From an uncultured Bacteroidales bacterium (lineage in GTDB: Bacteria > Bacteroidota > Bacteroidia > Bacteroidales > P3), in assembly GCA_937915785.1 (NCBI GenBank), contig CALGGY010000069.1:1-52614 (forward strand): a stretch of DNA of 52,614 bases. Direction: 5' to 3'. The notes beneath the pieces are model-generated. The model worked only from the letters and a program-made list of their open reading frames with translations, was not told where the DNA came from and did not search any database. The stretch's first letter is position 1, and the number at the start of each line of letters is the position of its first letter. The position numbers were made by a program, and so were the translations under genes. Below, in pieces: positions 1 through 8,530 of the stretch.

Positions 1-2
1 AA

Positions 3-62
3 TGGCATCCGTCTAAGCGGCTCAAATACATCGAGGATCTGTGTCTGGCCTTGGGTATATAG
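3..62 (+). CDS. Possible 3' end of a gene cut by the window edge
   Basis: An open frame runs from the left edge to a TAG at 60-62 and would encode about 19 residues ending LCLALGI. It looks protein-like (tryptophan, KR, YIEDL), but an open frame of 60 nt is common by chance. If real, it is the C-terminus of a gene that starts outside the window. No function can be assigned. Confidence 0.25.
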   Translation, partial: WHPSKRLKYIEDLCLALGI

Positions 63-149
63 TGTACAAAATGGGGAATTCTTTATTATACTATGCAAGC
101 TGTCGAAAAAAGAACCACATAAGAACTCCTGCGTTTGTGTGCAATTTGT

Positions 150-157
150 TATCTTTG
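150..157 (+). promoter_or_regulatory. Bacteroidetes -7 promoter element for the 182-763 gene
   Basis: TATCTTTG matches the Bacteroidetes -7 consensus TAnnTTTG and lies 24 nt upstream of the chosen ATG, which implies a short leader. No convincing -33 TTTG is seen at the usual spacing. Confidence 0.6.
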
Positions 158-181
158 CAGAAATTTTATTTTTTTGCAAAA

Positions 182-763
182 ATGATGGAACTGGAACATA
201 TTCAGAAACTTAAGGCGTTGGTAGAGGAGTCGGCCATGCACCCTTTGAAATCGCCTAGAGATTTTGAGTCGCTGCATTGGCAGATGCAGGAGCGCATACG
301 CGAAACGTTGAGTGTAAGCACGCTGAAACGCATTTGGGGTTATGTGGATGGATATGACACCACACGCGAGGATACACTGTGCTTGCTCTGTCGGTTTGTG
401 GGTTATCCCGACTGGCACACTTTTGTGGCCGACTATTGCCAAGTGCCGTCGGAGCAGACGAGCCACCGCATTGTTTCGGCTACCTTGACGGCCGACGAGT
501 TGCCGAAGTCTGCCTTTGTGTCGATAGAATGGAATCCCAACCGCCGTTTGCTGCTTCGCCACAGGGGGAGTGGCAATTTCGAGGTTGTGGAAGCGCAGAA
601 TTCAAAGATAAGTGCGGGCGACACCTTTCACTGCAACCGTTTTATCATGCACCAGCCGCTTTATATAGACAACCTTGTACACGGCGACAATGCTCCGACA
701 CTTTTTGTGGTTGGCAAAAAAGGCGGTCTTACCAAGGTTGAGGTAGAGAAAGAAACTTTTTGA
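182..763 (+). CDS. Conserved hypothetical protein with helix-turn-helix-like N-terminus
   Basis: This encodes 193 aa. I chose the first ATG of an ATGATG pair because it sits directly behind a TAnnTTTG promoter element; the longer open frame upstream runs through that promoter. There is no signal peptide or membrane segment, so it is probably cytoplasmic. Residues 1-85 are helical and charged. They contain the pattern LSVSTLKRIWGY followed by TTREDTLCLLCRFVGYPDW, which I associate with small Bacteroidetes proteins having an HTH-like N-terminal region. The C-terminal half is richer in beta-type residues (RRLLLRHRGSGNFEVVE). A DNA-binding role is only inferred. The gene converges on aroQ. Family name not recognised. 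Confidence 0.7.
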   Translation: MMELEHIQKLKALVEESAMHPLKSPRDFESLHWQMQERIRETLSVSTLKRIWGYVDGYDTTREDTLCLLCRFVGYPDWHTFVADYCQVPSEQTSHRIVSATLTADELPKSAFVSIEWNPNRRLLLRHRGSGNFEVVEAQNSKISAGDTFHCNRFIMHQPLYIDNLVHGDNAPTLFVVGKKGGLTKVEVEKETF

Positions 764-778
764 CAGATGGTGGAGTTC

Positions 779-803
779 AAAAAAAACAGGCCGATTTCTC
801 GGC
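779..803 (-). terminator. Probable intrinsic terminator of the relA/spoT-aroQ transcript
   Basis: Read on the minus strand, a small GC-rich hairpin (arms GCCGA and TCGGC with a 4-nt loop) is followed three bases later by eight Ts. It lies just past the aroQ stop codon. The stem is only 5 bp, so efficiency is uncertain. Confidence 0.45.
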
Positions 804-817
804 AGTTACATCTGTGT

Positions 818-1243
818 TTATTCTGAAAACCCACAAAGACTTTCCACCGCCATTTGGTAACCATTAAGCCCGAAACCGCTGATGCAGCCACGGCAAACGG
901 GAGCCAGCAGCAGGGTATGGCGGAAATCCTCGCGGGCAAACACATTGCTGATATGCACTTCCACCGCCGGTGCCGGCACAGCGGCAATGGCGTCGCGTAT
1001 GGCCACCGAGGTGTGGGAGTAGCCTCCGGCGTTGATAACTATGCCGTTGCAGCTGTAGCCAAGCTCTTGAATCTTGTCCACAATCTCGCCCTCGATATTG
1101 CTTTGGAAATACGTCAGCTCCACGTTGGGGAACATCGCTTTCAGTTTGTCGAAATAGCTTTCGAACGGCTCGTTGCCGTACACCTCGGGTTCACGTCTGC
1201 CCAGCAGGTTCAGGTTAGGTCCGTTTATTATTGCAATTTTCAT
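818..1243 (-). CDS. aroQ: 3-dehydroquinate dehydratase, type II
   Basis: This 141-aa protein has the usual length of type II dehydroquinases, which convert 3-dehydroquinate to 3-dehydroshikimate in the cytoplasmic shikimate pathway as dodecamers. It opens with the family signature IINGPNLNLLGRREPEVYG, containing the catalytic tyrosine and active-site loop arginine. It continues with INAGGYSHTSVAIRDAI (substrate-binding Asn and Ser) and VEVHISNVFAREDFRH (catalytic His and substrate-binding Arg). All key residues appear present. The start ATG lies 42 nt downstream of the (p)ppGpp synthetase stop on the same strand, so it is probably the last gene of that transcript, before a weak terminator. 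Confidence 0.95.
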   Translation of the reverse strand: MKIAIINGPNLNLLGRREPEVYGNEPFESYFDKLKAMFPNVELTYFQSNIEGEIVDKIQELGYSCNGIVINAGGYSHTSVAIRDAIAAVPAPAVEVHISNVFAREDFRHTLLLAPVCRGCISGFGLNGYQMAVESLCGFSE

Positions 1244-1285
1244 GATGGATTAGCACATTGGTTTGCCGTTGTTTGGCCGGTGGGG

Positions 1286-3529
1286 TCAAATTCTTTTCAC
1301 GTTCTCTATCCCGTCCACGGCCTGCAGTTTCTGCATCAGGCTGTTTAGGTCGTCGAGGTTGGAAACATAAACCATTATCAGACCTTTGCCCACGCCCTCG
1401 CTGCCTTCTATGGTTATGCCGCGGATGTTGAGGTCCATCTCTTCGGAAATGACGCGTGTGAGGTCTTGCAGCAGTCCGCGACGGTCCATGGCTGTGATTT
1501 CGATGGCTGCAAGGAACGACACTGCTTCGCCTTTGCGCCATTTGGCCTTTACGATGCGGTTTTTGTGAGTGGCCATCTCCTCAATGGCGGCGCGGCAGTT
1601 GGTGCGGTGCACCACAATGCGGTCGTCCTCCACAAAGCCTATCACGTCGTCGCCGGGCACAGGGTTGCAGCAGGTGGCGGGTTCGGGTATAAGGTTGCCG
1701 TATTTGGCGTCGAGCAGTATGTTGCCAAAATCGTACTGGTATTGTTCTTTGAGCGATGTGTCGGCAGGGGTTTCGCCAGTGGTTTTGTCGTTGGCACCAA
1801 ATAGCGATTTGAAAGGCGAGAGCAGCATCAGCCATGGCGATTTTTCGTTTTGCAGGCTGCGTTCCACATCCTCTTTGGTTATTTTGCCGCGGGCTATTTT
1901 GTAGTACAGGTCGAGGTTGTCGTCGATGTCGAAATAGCGTTTTATCTTTTCGATATTGGCAGGGCTGTCTTTCTTCATCATCGAGGCAAGTATGCTTTTC
2001 AGCTTTTTCTGGCCATCGTCCTTGTACATTTTTTTCTGCTCGCGCAGGTTTTTCTTTATCTCCAATTTGGCGTGGGTGGTTTTAACAAACGACAGCCATT
2101 CGTCGGTGGGCTGCACTTTTTTCGACGAAAGTATCTGCACCTGTGCGCCGCTGCGCAGCTCGTAGTTGTTTGGCACCACTTTGGAGTTTACCTTGGCGCC
2201 CATGCTACTGAGTCCCAGCTCGGTATGTATGGCAAAGGCGAAATCGAGCACGGTGGAGCCTGCCGGCATGGTTATCATCTGTCCCTTGGGAGTGAAAAGG
2301 TAAATCTCTTTGGTGTAGAGGCTTTGTTTGAAATCCTCCACAAAATCGAGGGCGTTTTTGTCGCTGTTGTCGAGGTTTTCGCGTATCTGGTGCAGCCAGT
2401 TTTCCACAATGTCGTTGTGCACATCCTCTTCGGGGTGGTTTTCTTTGTACAGGAAATGTGCTGCCATGCCTTTTTCGGCAATTTCGTCCATGCGTTTGCT
2501 GCGAATCTGTATTTCGAGCCATTTGCCGCCGTGTCCCATCACCGTGGTGTGTAGCGACTCGTAGCCGTTGGCCTTGGGGTTGGTAATCCAGTCGCGGGTG
2601 CGTTCGGGATTTTGGCGGAACATGGATGTGATGATGGAGTACACGCGCCAGCACTCTTCTTTCTCCACTTCTACCGGCACGTCGAGTATTATGCGTATGG
2701 CGAACACGTCGTACACCTCGTTGAAAGGCACGCCCTTGCGCACCATTTTGTTCCAGATGGAGAAGATGGATTTCACGCGTCCGTTCATGGTGTATTTGAA
2801 CCCGCGGGCGTCGAGCACCTCGCGCAGGGGGCGGCTCACCTCGTCGATGTAGCGGTCGCGGTCCACCTGCGAGTTGTCTATCAGGTCTTTGATGCGGTAA
2901 TACTCCTTGGGGTTGGTGTATTTCATGCACAGGTCTTCGAGCTCGCTTTTTATGGAGTAGAGTCCCAGACGGTGTGCCAGCGGTATGTACAGGAACTGTG
3001 TTTCCGACGATATGGCCAGCTGTTTGGTGTTTTCCATGCTGTCGAGGGTGCGCATGTTGTGCAGTCGGTCGCAGAGCTTGAGCAGTATCACATAAACGTC
3101 GTCGGCCATGGCAAGGAGTATTTTTTTGAAATTTTCGGCCTGTATGGACTGTATCTGCATGTCGAAGACCGAAATTTTTGTCAGTCCGTCGATGATTTTG
3201 GCCACGCGGTCGCCAAAGACGGTGCGCAGTTCGTCGAGGGTTATCTCGGTGTCCTCCACCACATCGTGCAGCAGAGCGCACACCACTCCCACAGGCCCAA
3301 TGCCTATCTCTTTCACGGCGATGATGGCCACTTCCAACGGGTGGAAAATGTACGGTTCGCCCGATTTGCGGCGCACGTTGGAGTGTGCCTTTCGGGCTAT
3401 GGAGAAAGCTCTGAAAATGGTGTCCTCGTCATCGCTCGACAGGGGGGTCACATTGTTGCAAAGGTCAATAAGCTGGTGGTATTTGTCGTCTATCTCTTTG
3501 GCTTCGCGTATCTCGTCTATTTCGTACAT
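1286..3529 (-). CDS. Bifunctional (p)ppGpp synthetase/hydrolase (RelA/SpoT family)
   Basis: This encodes 747 aa, the normal length of long RSH enzymes that make and degrade the stringent-response alarmone. The N-terminal HD hydrolase domain keeps the metal-binding set: HPLEVA near residue 63, LLHDVVEDT near 88-94, and CDRLHNMRTL. The synthetase domain has NGRVKSIFSIW, EVYDVFAIRI and ANGYESLHTTV, whose Glu is needed for synthesis. Both activities are therefore predicted intact. A TGS domain follows (KEIYLFTPKGQMITMPAG), then a conserved-cysteine region (EPATCCNPVPGDDVIG) and a C-terminal ACT domain. It sits between a SPOR-domain gene (51 nt upstream) and aroQ and is probably cotranscribed with both. 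I leave the symbol open because relA, spoT and rel are used inconsistently in this phylum. Confidence 0.95.
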   Translation of the reverse strand: MYEIDEIREAKEIDDKYHQLIDLCNNVTPLSSDDEDTIFRAFSIARKAHSNVRRKSGEPYIFHPLEVAIIAVKEIGIGPVGVVCALLHDVVEDTEITLDELRTVFGDRVAKIIDGLTKISVFDMQIQSIQAENFKKILLAMADDVYVILLKLCDRLHNMRTLDSMENTKQLAISSETQFLYIPLAHRLGLYSIKSELEDLCMKYTNPKEYYRIKDLIDNSQVDRDRYIDEVSRPLREVLDARGFKYTMNGRVKSIFSIWNKMVRKGVPFNEVYDVFAIRIILDVPVEVEKEECWRVYSIITSMFRQNPERTRDWITNPKANGYESLHTTVMGHGGKWLEIQIRSKRMDEIAEKGMAAHFLYKENHPEEDVHNDIVENWLHQIRENLDNSDKNALDFVEDFKQSLYTKEIYLFTPKGQMITMPAGSTVLDFAFAIHTELGLSSMGAKVNSKVVPNNYELRSGAQVQILSSKKVQPTDEWLSFVKTTHAKLEIKKNLREQKKMYKDDGQKKLKSILASMMKKDSPANIEKIKRYFDIDDNLDLYYKIARGKITKEDVERSLQNEKSPWLMLLSPFKSLFGANDKTTGETPADTSLKEQYQYDFGNILLDAKYGNLIPEPATCCNPVPGDDVIGFVEDDRIVVHRTNCRAAIEEMATHKNRIVKAKWRKGEAVSFLAAIEITAMDRRGLLQDLTRVISEEMDLNIRGITIEGSEGVGKGLIMVYVSNLDDLNSLMQKLQAVDGIENVKRI

Positions 3530-3580
3530 GGGTGGGTGGTTTAATGTGTTGTGTGCGGAAGTGGGGTGAGGGATTGGGCG

Positions 3581-4015
3581 TCAGTCGGTGTCGTCATCGG
3601 AGTCGAAATCCTCTGGATTCCAGCGCACAGGGAAAACGTTGTCCTTGATGATGGAACATGAGTATGTGCCTTTTATCTTTTGCATAAAATAAAAAGCGTC
3701 CATGCGGCTCATAAAATCGCCCACTTTCACTTTGAAGTTAGGTTCGTCGAAAACTATGTACGCCGTAACGTCGGGGTACTGTTCCATAAACTGCTGTTTT
3801 TTGGCGAAAGCCTGCGCTTTTGAGTTTACCCCCGAAAGCGAGGCTATCTGTAAGCGGTACCCGGGCACGGTTTTCGACTTTTCGTTGAATTGTACATGCT
3901 TTTCCACCAAGTTGGTAACCTTGGTGTCGCCGGTTATCTGCACCGAGCCGCGCGACTGTGCATTGAGCGCAACGCACATTGCCATAGCCAAAAACAATGG
4001 TATCAATCTTTTCAT
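3581..4015 (-). CDS. SPOR-domain protein, exported
   Basis: This 144-aa protein begins with a signal peptide (MKRLIPLFLAMAMCVALNAQ) with likely cleavage after the alanine before QS. After a short linker, roughly residues 50-125 form one SPOR-like domain: GYRLQIASLSG starts the first strand and KVKVGDFMSRMDAFYFMQKI has the typical second half. SPOR domains bind glycan strands lacking stem peptides, so a periplasmic peptidoglycan-associated role is inferred. The C-terminus is very acidic (DFDSDDDTD). A TAnnTTTG element lies 55-62 nt upstream of the start. The gene leads the transcript that continues into the RelA/SpoT homologue. Confidence 0.85.
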   Translation of the reverse strand: MKRLIPLFLAMAMCVALNAQSRGSVQITGDTKVTNLVEKHVQFNEKSKTVPGYRLQIASLSGVNSKAQAFAKKQQFMEQYPDVTAYIVFDEPNFKVKVGDFMSRMDAFYFMQKIKGTYSCSIIKDNVFPVRWNPEDFDSDDDTD

Positions 4016-4069
4016 ATTGCGATAGATAAGGACTTACTGACAGTTTTTTGTAGTTTCAAAAACAAACTG

Positions 4070-4077
4070 CAAATATA
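4070..4077 (-). promoter_or_regulatory. -7 promoter element upstream of the SPOR gene
   Basis: The minus strand reads TATATTTG, matching TAnnTTTG, about 55 nt upstream of the SPOR-gene start. It probably drives SPOR-relA/spoT-aroQ. No -33 TTTG is found at the normal spacing. Confidence 0.6.
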
Positions 4078-4261
4078 CGAAATCTTTTCAATAGTTCGGA
4101 CAGTTTTTTTTTGAAAAAACATTCATTACGAACAATTACCGCCCTGAGCAAGCATCGTAGGCTGTCCGAAAAACATGATAAATGGCAGTGGAAAAAAACA
4201 TCTGGACTGCCATGAAAAGCAGGCTGTTAAAAATAGTGTCGAAAAACTGCTTTTTTTTTCG

Positions 4262-4269
4262 TATCTTTG
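4262..4269 (+). promoter_or_regulatory. -7 promoter element of the manC-asnS-ispG operon
   Basis: TATCTTTG fits the TAnnTTTG consensus. It is 103 nt upstream of the manC ATG, implying a leader of roughly 95 nt. No clear -33 TTTG is visible. Confidence 0.55.
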
Positions 4270-4372
4270 CAACGTTTTTCAGGGTGCGGGCAAGGGGTGT
4301 CCAATCCTAAAACATGGTTATAGACTTATTGTAGTAACTTGTTGAATAATAATTTATTATAGATTCGACCCG

Positions 4373-5449
4373 ATGGATACAAACAACTATTGCATAATAA
4401 TGGCCGGCGGAACGGGCAGCCGTTTCTGGCCTATGAGCACCGCCGACCACCCAAAACAGTTCATCGACATTTTCGGCACCGGCGATAGCTTGTTGCAAAG
4501 CACTTTCCGACGATTCGAGAACGTGTGCCCGCGCGAAAACATCATCATCGTAACCAGTAGTGCCTACCGCGGTCTTGCCGAGCAGCAGATTGGCGGGCTG
4601 CAACGCTATCAGGTAATTTACGAGCCCATGCGCCGCAACACCGCTCCCTGCGTGGCCTACGCCGCCGCCATAATAAAACAGCTCAACCCGCAGGCCAACA
4701 TCATTGTTTCTCCCTCCGACCACGCCATTTTCGACAACGAGCAGTTCACACGTACCATAGAGGAGAGCGTGCGTGCCGCTCAAAGCCACGACTGGATTAT
4801 CACCCTCGGCATAAAACCTTTAAACCCCAACACCAAATACGGATACATACAGTACAATGAAAACAGCGTGGAGGGCAACGGCAAGTTGCACGAGGTGATA
4901 ACCTACACCGAAAAACCGCCATACGACATGGCGGTGCAGTTCCTCAACAGCGGCGATTTTCTGTGGAACGCCGGTATCTTCATCTGGAGCCTGCCCACTC
5001 TCGAAAAGGCCTACCGCCGCTACCTGCCCGACGTGGCTGTGTTTTTCGACAAGATAAACATGAACACCCCCTACGACGACATCGAAAAACTGTACGCCAC
5101 CTGCCAGCCCATCTCCACCGACTACGGCATAATGGAAAAAACCGACAACGTGCACGTTATGGAGGCAGATTTCCGCTGGTCCGACGTGGAGACATGGCAG
5201 TCGCTATACGAGTCGGTGGAAAAGGACAACCGACACAACGCCATCGTCGGCAGCAACGTGTTCACCTACGACGTCAGCAACTGCATAATAAACCTGCCAA
5301 ACAGCAAAACCGTGGTGCTGCAGGGCCTCGACGACTATATTGTGGCCGGCGACGAAAGCACCATCCTTATCTGCAAACGTAGCGAGGAACACCGCATTTT
5401 CAAGTTCGAAAGCGACATTGAGGTGCATAAAAACAAACAGGAAAAATAA
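4373..5449 (+). CDS. manC: Mannose-1-phosphate guanylyltransferase
   Basis: This 358-aa nucleotidyltransferase makes GDP-mannose from GTP and mannose-1-phosphate for surface polysaccharide or fucose-type sugar synthesis. The pyrophosphorylase signature AGGTGSRFWPMS with the following HPKQF lysine is at residues 11-30. EPMRRNTAPC and the phosphate/metal-binding SPSDHAIF follow, with YGYIQYN, FLWNAGIFIW and later YGIMEKT and FRWSDVETW in the usual order. It ends after the nucleotidyltransferase and left-handed helix region, so it is the short form without the C-terminal cupin-type phosphomannose isomerase domain. It is the first gene of a six-gene plus-strand run; asnS starts 27 nt downstream. 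Confidence 0.92.
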   Translation: MDTNNYCIIMAGGTGSRFWPMSTADHPKQFIDIFGTGDSLLQSTFRRFENVCPRENIIIVTSSAYRGLAEQQIGGLQRYQVIYEPMRRNTAPCVAYAAAIIKQLNPQANIIVSPSDHAIFDNEQFTRTIEESVRAAQSHDWIITLGIKPLNPNTKYGYIQYNENSVEGNGKLHEVITYTEKPPYDMAVQFLNSGDFLWNAGIFIWSLPTLEKAYRRYLPDVAVFFDKINMNTPYDDIEKLYATCQPISTDYGIMEKTDNVHVMEADFRWSDVETWQSLYESVEKDNRHNAIVGSNVFTYDVSNCIINLPNSKTVVLQGLDDYIVAGDESTILICKRSEEHRIFKFESDIEVHKNKQEK

Positions 5450-5476
5450 AACACTCACACACAACATTTTACCATC

Positions 5477-6883
5477 ATGACAAAAAGAGTTGAAATAGCT
5501 TATCTGCTAAAAAACGACGTAAAAGCCCTGCTGGGCACCACAATAACCGTTAAAGGCTGGGTCCGCACCAAACGCGGCAACAAAAACGTGGCCTTTATAG
5601 CCATCAACGACGGAAGCATTATTCACAACATACAGGTGGTGGCCGACCCCGCCAAATTTGAGGAGGAGCTCCGCCGCATCACCACAGGCGCCTGCATTGG
5701 CGTGGAAGGCAAACTGGTGGAAAGTCAGGGCTCTGGTCAAGCCGTTGAAATTCAGGCCGAAAGCATGGTAATCTACGGCGAAGCCGACCCCGACAGCTAC
5801 CCATTGCAGAAAAAAGGCCACTCCATGGAGTTCCTGCGCGAGATAGGCCATCTGCGCCTGCGCACCAACACCTTCGGCGCCGTAATGCGTATGCGCCACG
5901 AGATGGCTTACGCCATACACACTTTCTTCCACGAACGCGGTTTCTTCTATTTCCACACCCCGCTTATCACCGCCAGCGACTGCGAAGGTGCCGGCGAAAT
6001 GTTCCATGTGTCCACCCTCGACCCCGAAAATCCGCCTCGCGACAAGGATGGAAAGATAGACTGGGAGAAAGATTTCTTCGGCAAGTTCACCGCCCTCACC
6101 GTCAGCGGACAGCTCGAAGGTGAGCTCGGTGCCACAGCCCTTGGCAAGATATACACTTTCGGTCCCACTTTCCGTGCCGAAAACAGCAACACCCCGCGTC
6201 ACTTGGCCGAGTTCTGGATGATAGAGCCCGAAATGGCTTTCTACGACCTCGACAGCCTCACACAGCTCGAAGAGGAGTTTATAAAATACCTGGTGCGCTG
6301 GGCTCTGGACCGCTGCTACGACGACCTCGAGTTCCTCAACAAAATGATAGACCATGGTCTGATAGAACGCCTCAAAAGCGTGGTGGACACCGATTTCGTG
6401 CGCCTTCCCTACACCGAAGGCATACGCATACTGGAAGAGGCCGTTGCCAATGGCCACAAATTCGAGTTCCCCGTAAGCTGGGGTGTGGACCTGGCCTCCG
6501 AACACGAACGGTTCCTTGTGGAACACCATTTCAAAAAACCTGTCATCATGGTGGATTACCCCAAGGAGATAAAGGCTTTCTACATGAAACAGAACGACGA
6601 CTGCCGCACCGTTCAGGGCACCGACGTGCTGTTTCCGCAGATAGGCGAAATTATCGGTGGCTCGGTGCGTGAGGAGAACTACGACAAGCTGCTTACACGT
6701 ATCAACGAGCTCAACATACCCATGAAAGACATGTGGTGGTATCTTGACACCCGCCGCTATGGCTCGTGCCCGCACGCCGGTTTCGGCCTCGGTTTCGAAC
6801 GCCTGATGCTTTTTGTTACCGGCATGGCCAACATCCGCGACGTGATACCCTTCCCGCGCACTCCGGGCAACGCAAACTTCTAA
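5477..6883 (+). CDS. asnS: Asparaginyl-tRNA synthetase
   Basis: This 468-aa class IIb synthetase attaches asparagine to tRNA-Asn. The N-terminal OB-fold anticodon-binding domain spans roughly residues 15-110 (VKGWVRTKRGNKNVAFIAIND). The catalytic domain has motif 2 around FRAENSNTPRHLAEFWMIE and motif 3 in GFGLGFERLMLFVTGM followed by RDVIPFPRTPG. The FRAENSNT..HLAEFWMIEPE pattern fits AsnRS rather than AspRS. It lies between the mannose guanylyltransferase and the S41 protease with only an 18-nt gap downstream, so it appears to be expressed within the operon. Confidence 0.96.
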   Translation: MTKRVEIAYLLKNDVKALLGTTITVKGWVRTKRGNKNVAFIAINDGSIIHNIQVVADPAKFEEELRRITTGACIGVEGKLVESQGSGQAVEIQAESMVIYGEADPDSYPLQKKGHSMEFLREIGHLRLRTNTFGAVMRMRHEMAYAIHTFFHERGFFYFHTPLITASDCEGAGEMFHVSTLDPENPPRDKDGKIDWEKDFFGKFTALTVSGQLEGELGATALGKIYTFGPTFRAENSNTPRHLAEFWMIEPEMAFYDLDSLTQLEEEFIKYLVRWALDRCYDDLEFLNKMIDHGLIERLKSVVDTDFVRLPYTEGIRILEEAVANGHKFEFPVSWGVDLASEHERFLVEHHFKKPVIMVDYPKEIKAFYMKQNDDCRTVQGTDVLFPQIGEIIGGSVREENYDKLLTRINELNIPMKDMWWYLDTRRYGSCPHAGFGLGFERLMLFVTGMANIRDVIPFPRTPGNANF

Positions 6884-6901
6884 ACATTTCCGCCCTTAGC
6901 A

Positions 6902-8527
6902 ATGAAAAGGATAAAAGTATCTTTTGTGTCGCTGTGGATAGCCGTGGCCGCCGCCGCAGGCATAATCATTGGCGTATGCCTGGCTCCCGTAAGCCGCAAC
7001 AGCAATATTATGGTGTCGTCGGGCAATGGCGGCTACTCAGCCAGCTCCAAAATATCCGACCTGCTGTATCTTGTCAGCACCAAGTATGTGGACACCGTTT
7101 CGTTCGACACGCTTGTGGATGAGGCACTTACGTCGATGCTCGCCAACCTCGACCCACACTCGGTTTACATACCGGCTTCCACTCTGTCGTCGGAGATGGA
7201 GTCGCTCGAGGGCAATTTCGAGGGCATAGGCGTGATGTTTCGCCTGCAGGACGACACAATCCTTGTAATACAGGCGCTAAATGGCGGCCCGTCGGAGAAA
7301 GTGGGCATCATGGCCGGCGACCGTATCATCACCGTAAACGACAGCACCGTGGCGGGCAAAGGTATCTCCAACAACGACGTGATACGTTTGCTGAAAGGCA
7401 AAAAAGGTACCAAAGTGCAGCTTGGCGTAAAACGTGCCAGCGTGCCCAATTTGTTGAAATTCAACGTTAAACGTGATGTAATTGTTACCAATAGCGTGTC
7501 GTACAAAGGTATTGTGGCGCCTGGCGTGGGATACATCAAACTGGAGGAGTTCTCGTCCGACTCATATTCCGAGTTTATCGATGCCCTCTATCACCTTCAG
7601 GAGAAAGGCGCCAAAAAGCTGATTCTCGACCTGCGCAACAACGCCGGCGGATACCTCGACCAGGCTGTGAGCATTGTTGACGAGTTCCTTTCGGACAAAA
7701 ACGACCTCATTGTATATACCGAGGACCGCAACCGCCGCAAACACAAGTCGTTTGCCACCGCCAACGGGGAGTTCACCAAGGGTGCCCTTGTGGTGATGAT
7801 CGACGAGTTTTCGGCTTCGGCAAGCGAAATTGTGGCCGGTGCCATTCAAGACAACGACCGTGGCACCATTGTAGGCCGACGCTCCTTTGGCAAGGGCCTT
7901 GTGCAAGAACAGTTCTCCTTGGCCGACGGCTCGGCGCTGCGGCTCACCGTGGCACGTTACTACACCCCTTCGGGACGATGCATACAGCGTCCTTACGAAA
8001 AAGGCTCCGACGAGTATTATCAGGATTTCCTGATGCGGCTCACCGCCGAACTTTCCGACTCCATGAACTACACCCCCAAGGACGACACCGTTAAGTATTA
8101 CACCAAAAAACATCGTGTGGTTTACGGCGGCGGCGGCATACTGCCCGACATTATTCTTCCATACGAGAAAGACAATACCTACGTGTATTACAACACTTTG
8201 ATACGCAAGGGATTGGTGCAGAAATACACTTTCGAGTATGTGGAGCATCACGGCAAGGAGCTGAAAAAGCAATATCCCGCCTCCAGCGATTTTATCGGGC
8301 GTTTTTCGGTGGACAATGCCGCTTTCGAAACTTTTGTGCTATACGCAGAAAAACAAGGTGTGAAACGCGACAACGCTTCCATCGCCGCACATGGCAAAGA
8401 GCTGAAAACCAGTCTTAAGGCCTACATCGCCGAACTGCTCTACGGGCAAGATGCTTTCTACGAAATTTACCTCACCACCGACCCGGAGCTGGCAAAAGCT
8501 CTGAAAGTGGTGCAATCTATCAAATAA
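6902..8527 (+). CDS. C-terminal processing peptidase, family S41
   Basis: This 541-aa protein has an N-terminal hydrophobic segment (residues 9-27) that is either a signal anchor or signal peptide, so the enzyme is periplasmic. A PDZ domain follows at about 100-190 (GIGVMFRLQDDTILVIQALNGG, then GIMAGDRIITVND). The S41 core has the conserved GYIKLEEFSSD, LDLRNNAGGYLDQAV, the nucleophile region DEFSASASEIVAGA and the catalytic lysine region RRSFGKGLVQEQ, so it looks active. CTP proteases trim C-termini of periplasmic substrates. About 130 residues follow the catalytic domain, as in other Bacteroidetes homologues. The stop is followed after three bases by the M1 peptidase ATG. Confidence 0.93.
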   Translation: MKRIKVSFVSLWIAVAAAAGIIIGVCLAPVSRNSNIMVSSGNGGYSASSKISDLLYLVSTKYVDTVSFDTLVDEALTSMLANLDPHSVYIPASTLSSEMESLEGNFEGIGVMFRLQDDTILVIQALNGGPSEKVGIMAGDRIITVNDSTVAGKGISNNDVIRLLKGKKGTKVQLGVKRASVPNLLKFNVKRDVIVTNSVSYKGIVAPGVGYIKLEEFSSDSYSEFIDALYHLQEKGAKKLILDLRNNAGGYLDQAVSIVDEFLSDKNDLIVYTEDRNRRKHKSFATANGEFTKGALVVMIDEFSASASEIVAGAIQDNDRGTIVGRRSFGKGLVQEQFSLADGSALRLTVARYYTPSGRCIQRPYEKGSDEYYQDFLMRLTAELSDSMNYTPKDDTVKYYTKKHRVVYGGGGILPDIILPYEKDNTYVYYNTLIRKGLVQKYTFEYVEHHGKELKKQYPASSDFIGRFSVDNAAFETFVLYAEKQGVKRDNASIAAHGKELKTSLKAYIAELLYGQDAFYEIYLTTDPELAKALKVVQSIK

Positions 8528-8530
8528 CCG

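Larger units (their letters stand above)
4016..4372. other. Divergent intergenic region with two promoters and an inverted repeat
   Basis: This 357-nt gap separates the minus-strand SPOR transcript from the plus-strand manC operon. It holds one outward -7 element for each side (4070-4077 minus, 4262-4269 plus). Between them is an 8-bp perfect inverted repeat, ATGGCAGT at 4182-4189 and ACTGCCAT at 4206-4213, separated by 16 nt. The remainder is A/T-rich with no credible small gene. Confidence 0.6.

Noticed and set aside
2612..3544. 310-codon plus-strand open frame opposite the RelA/SpoT gene
   Set aside because: It is antisense to a complete, well-conserved RSH protein, with no promoter or family match.
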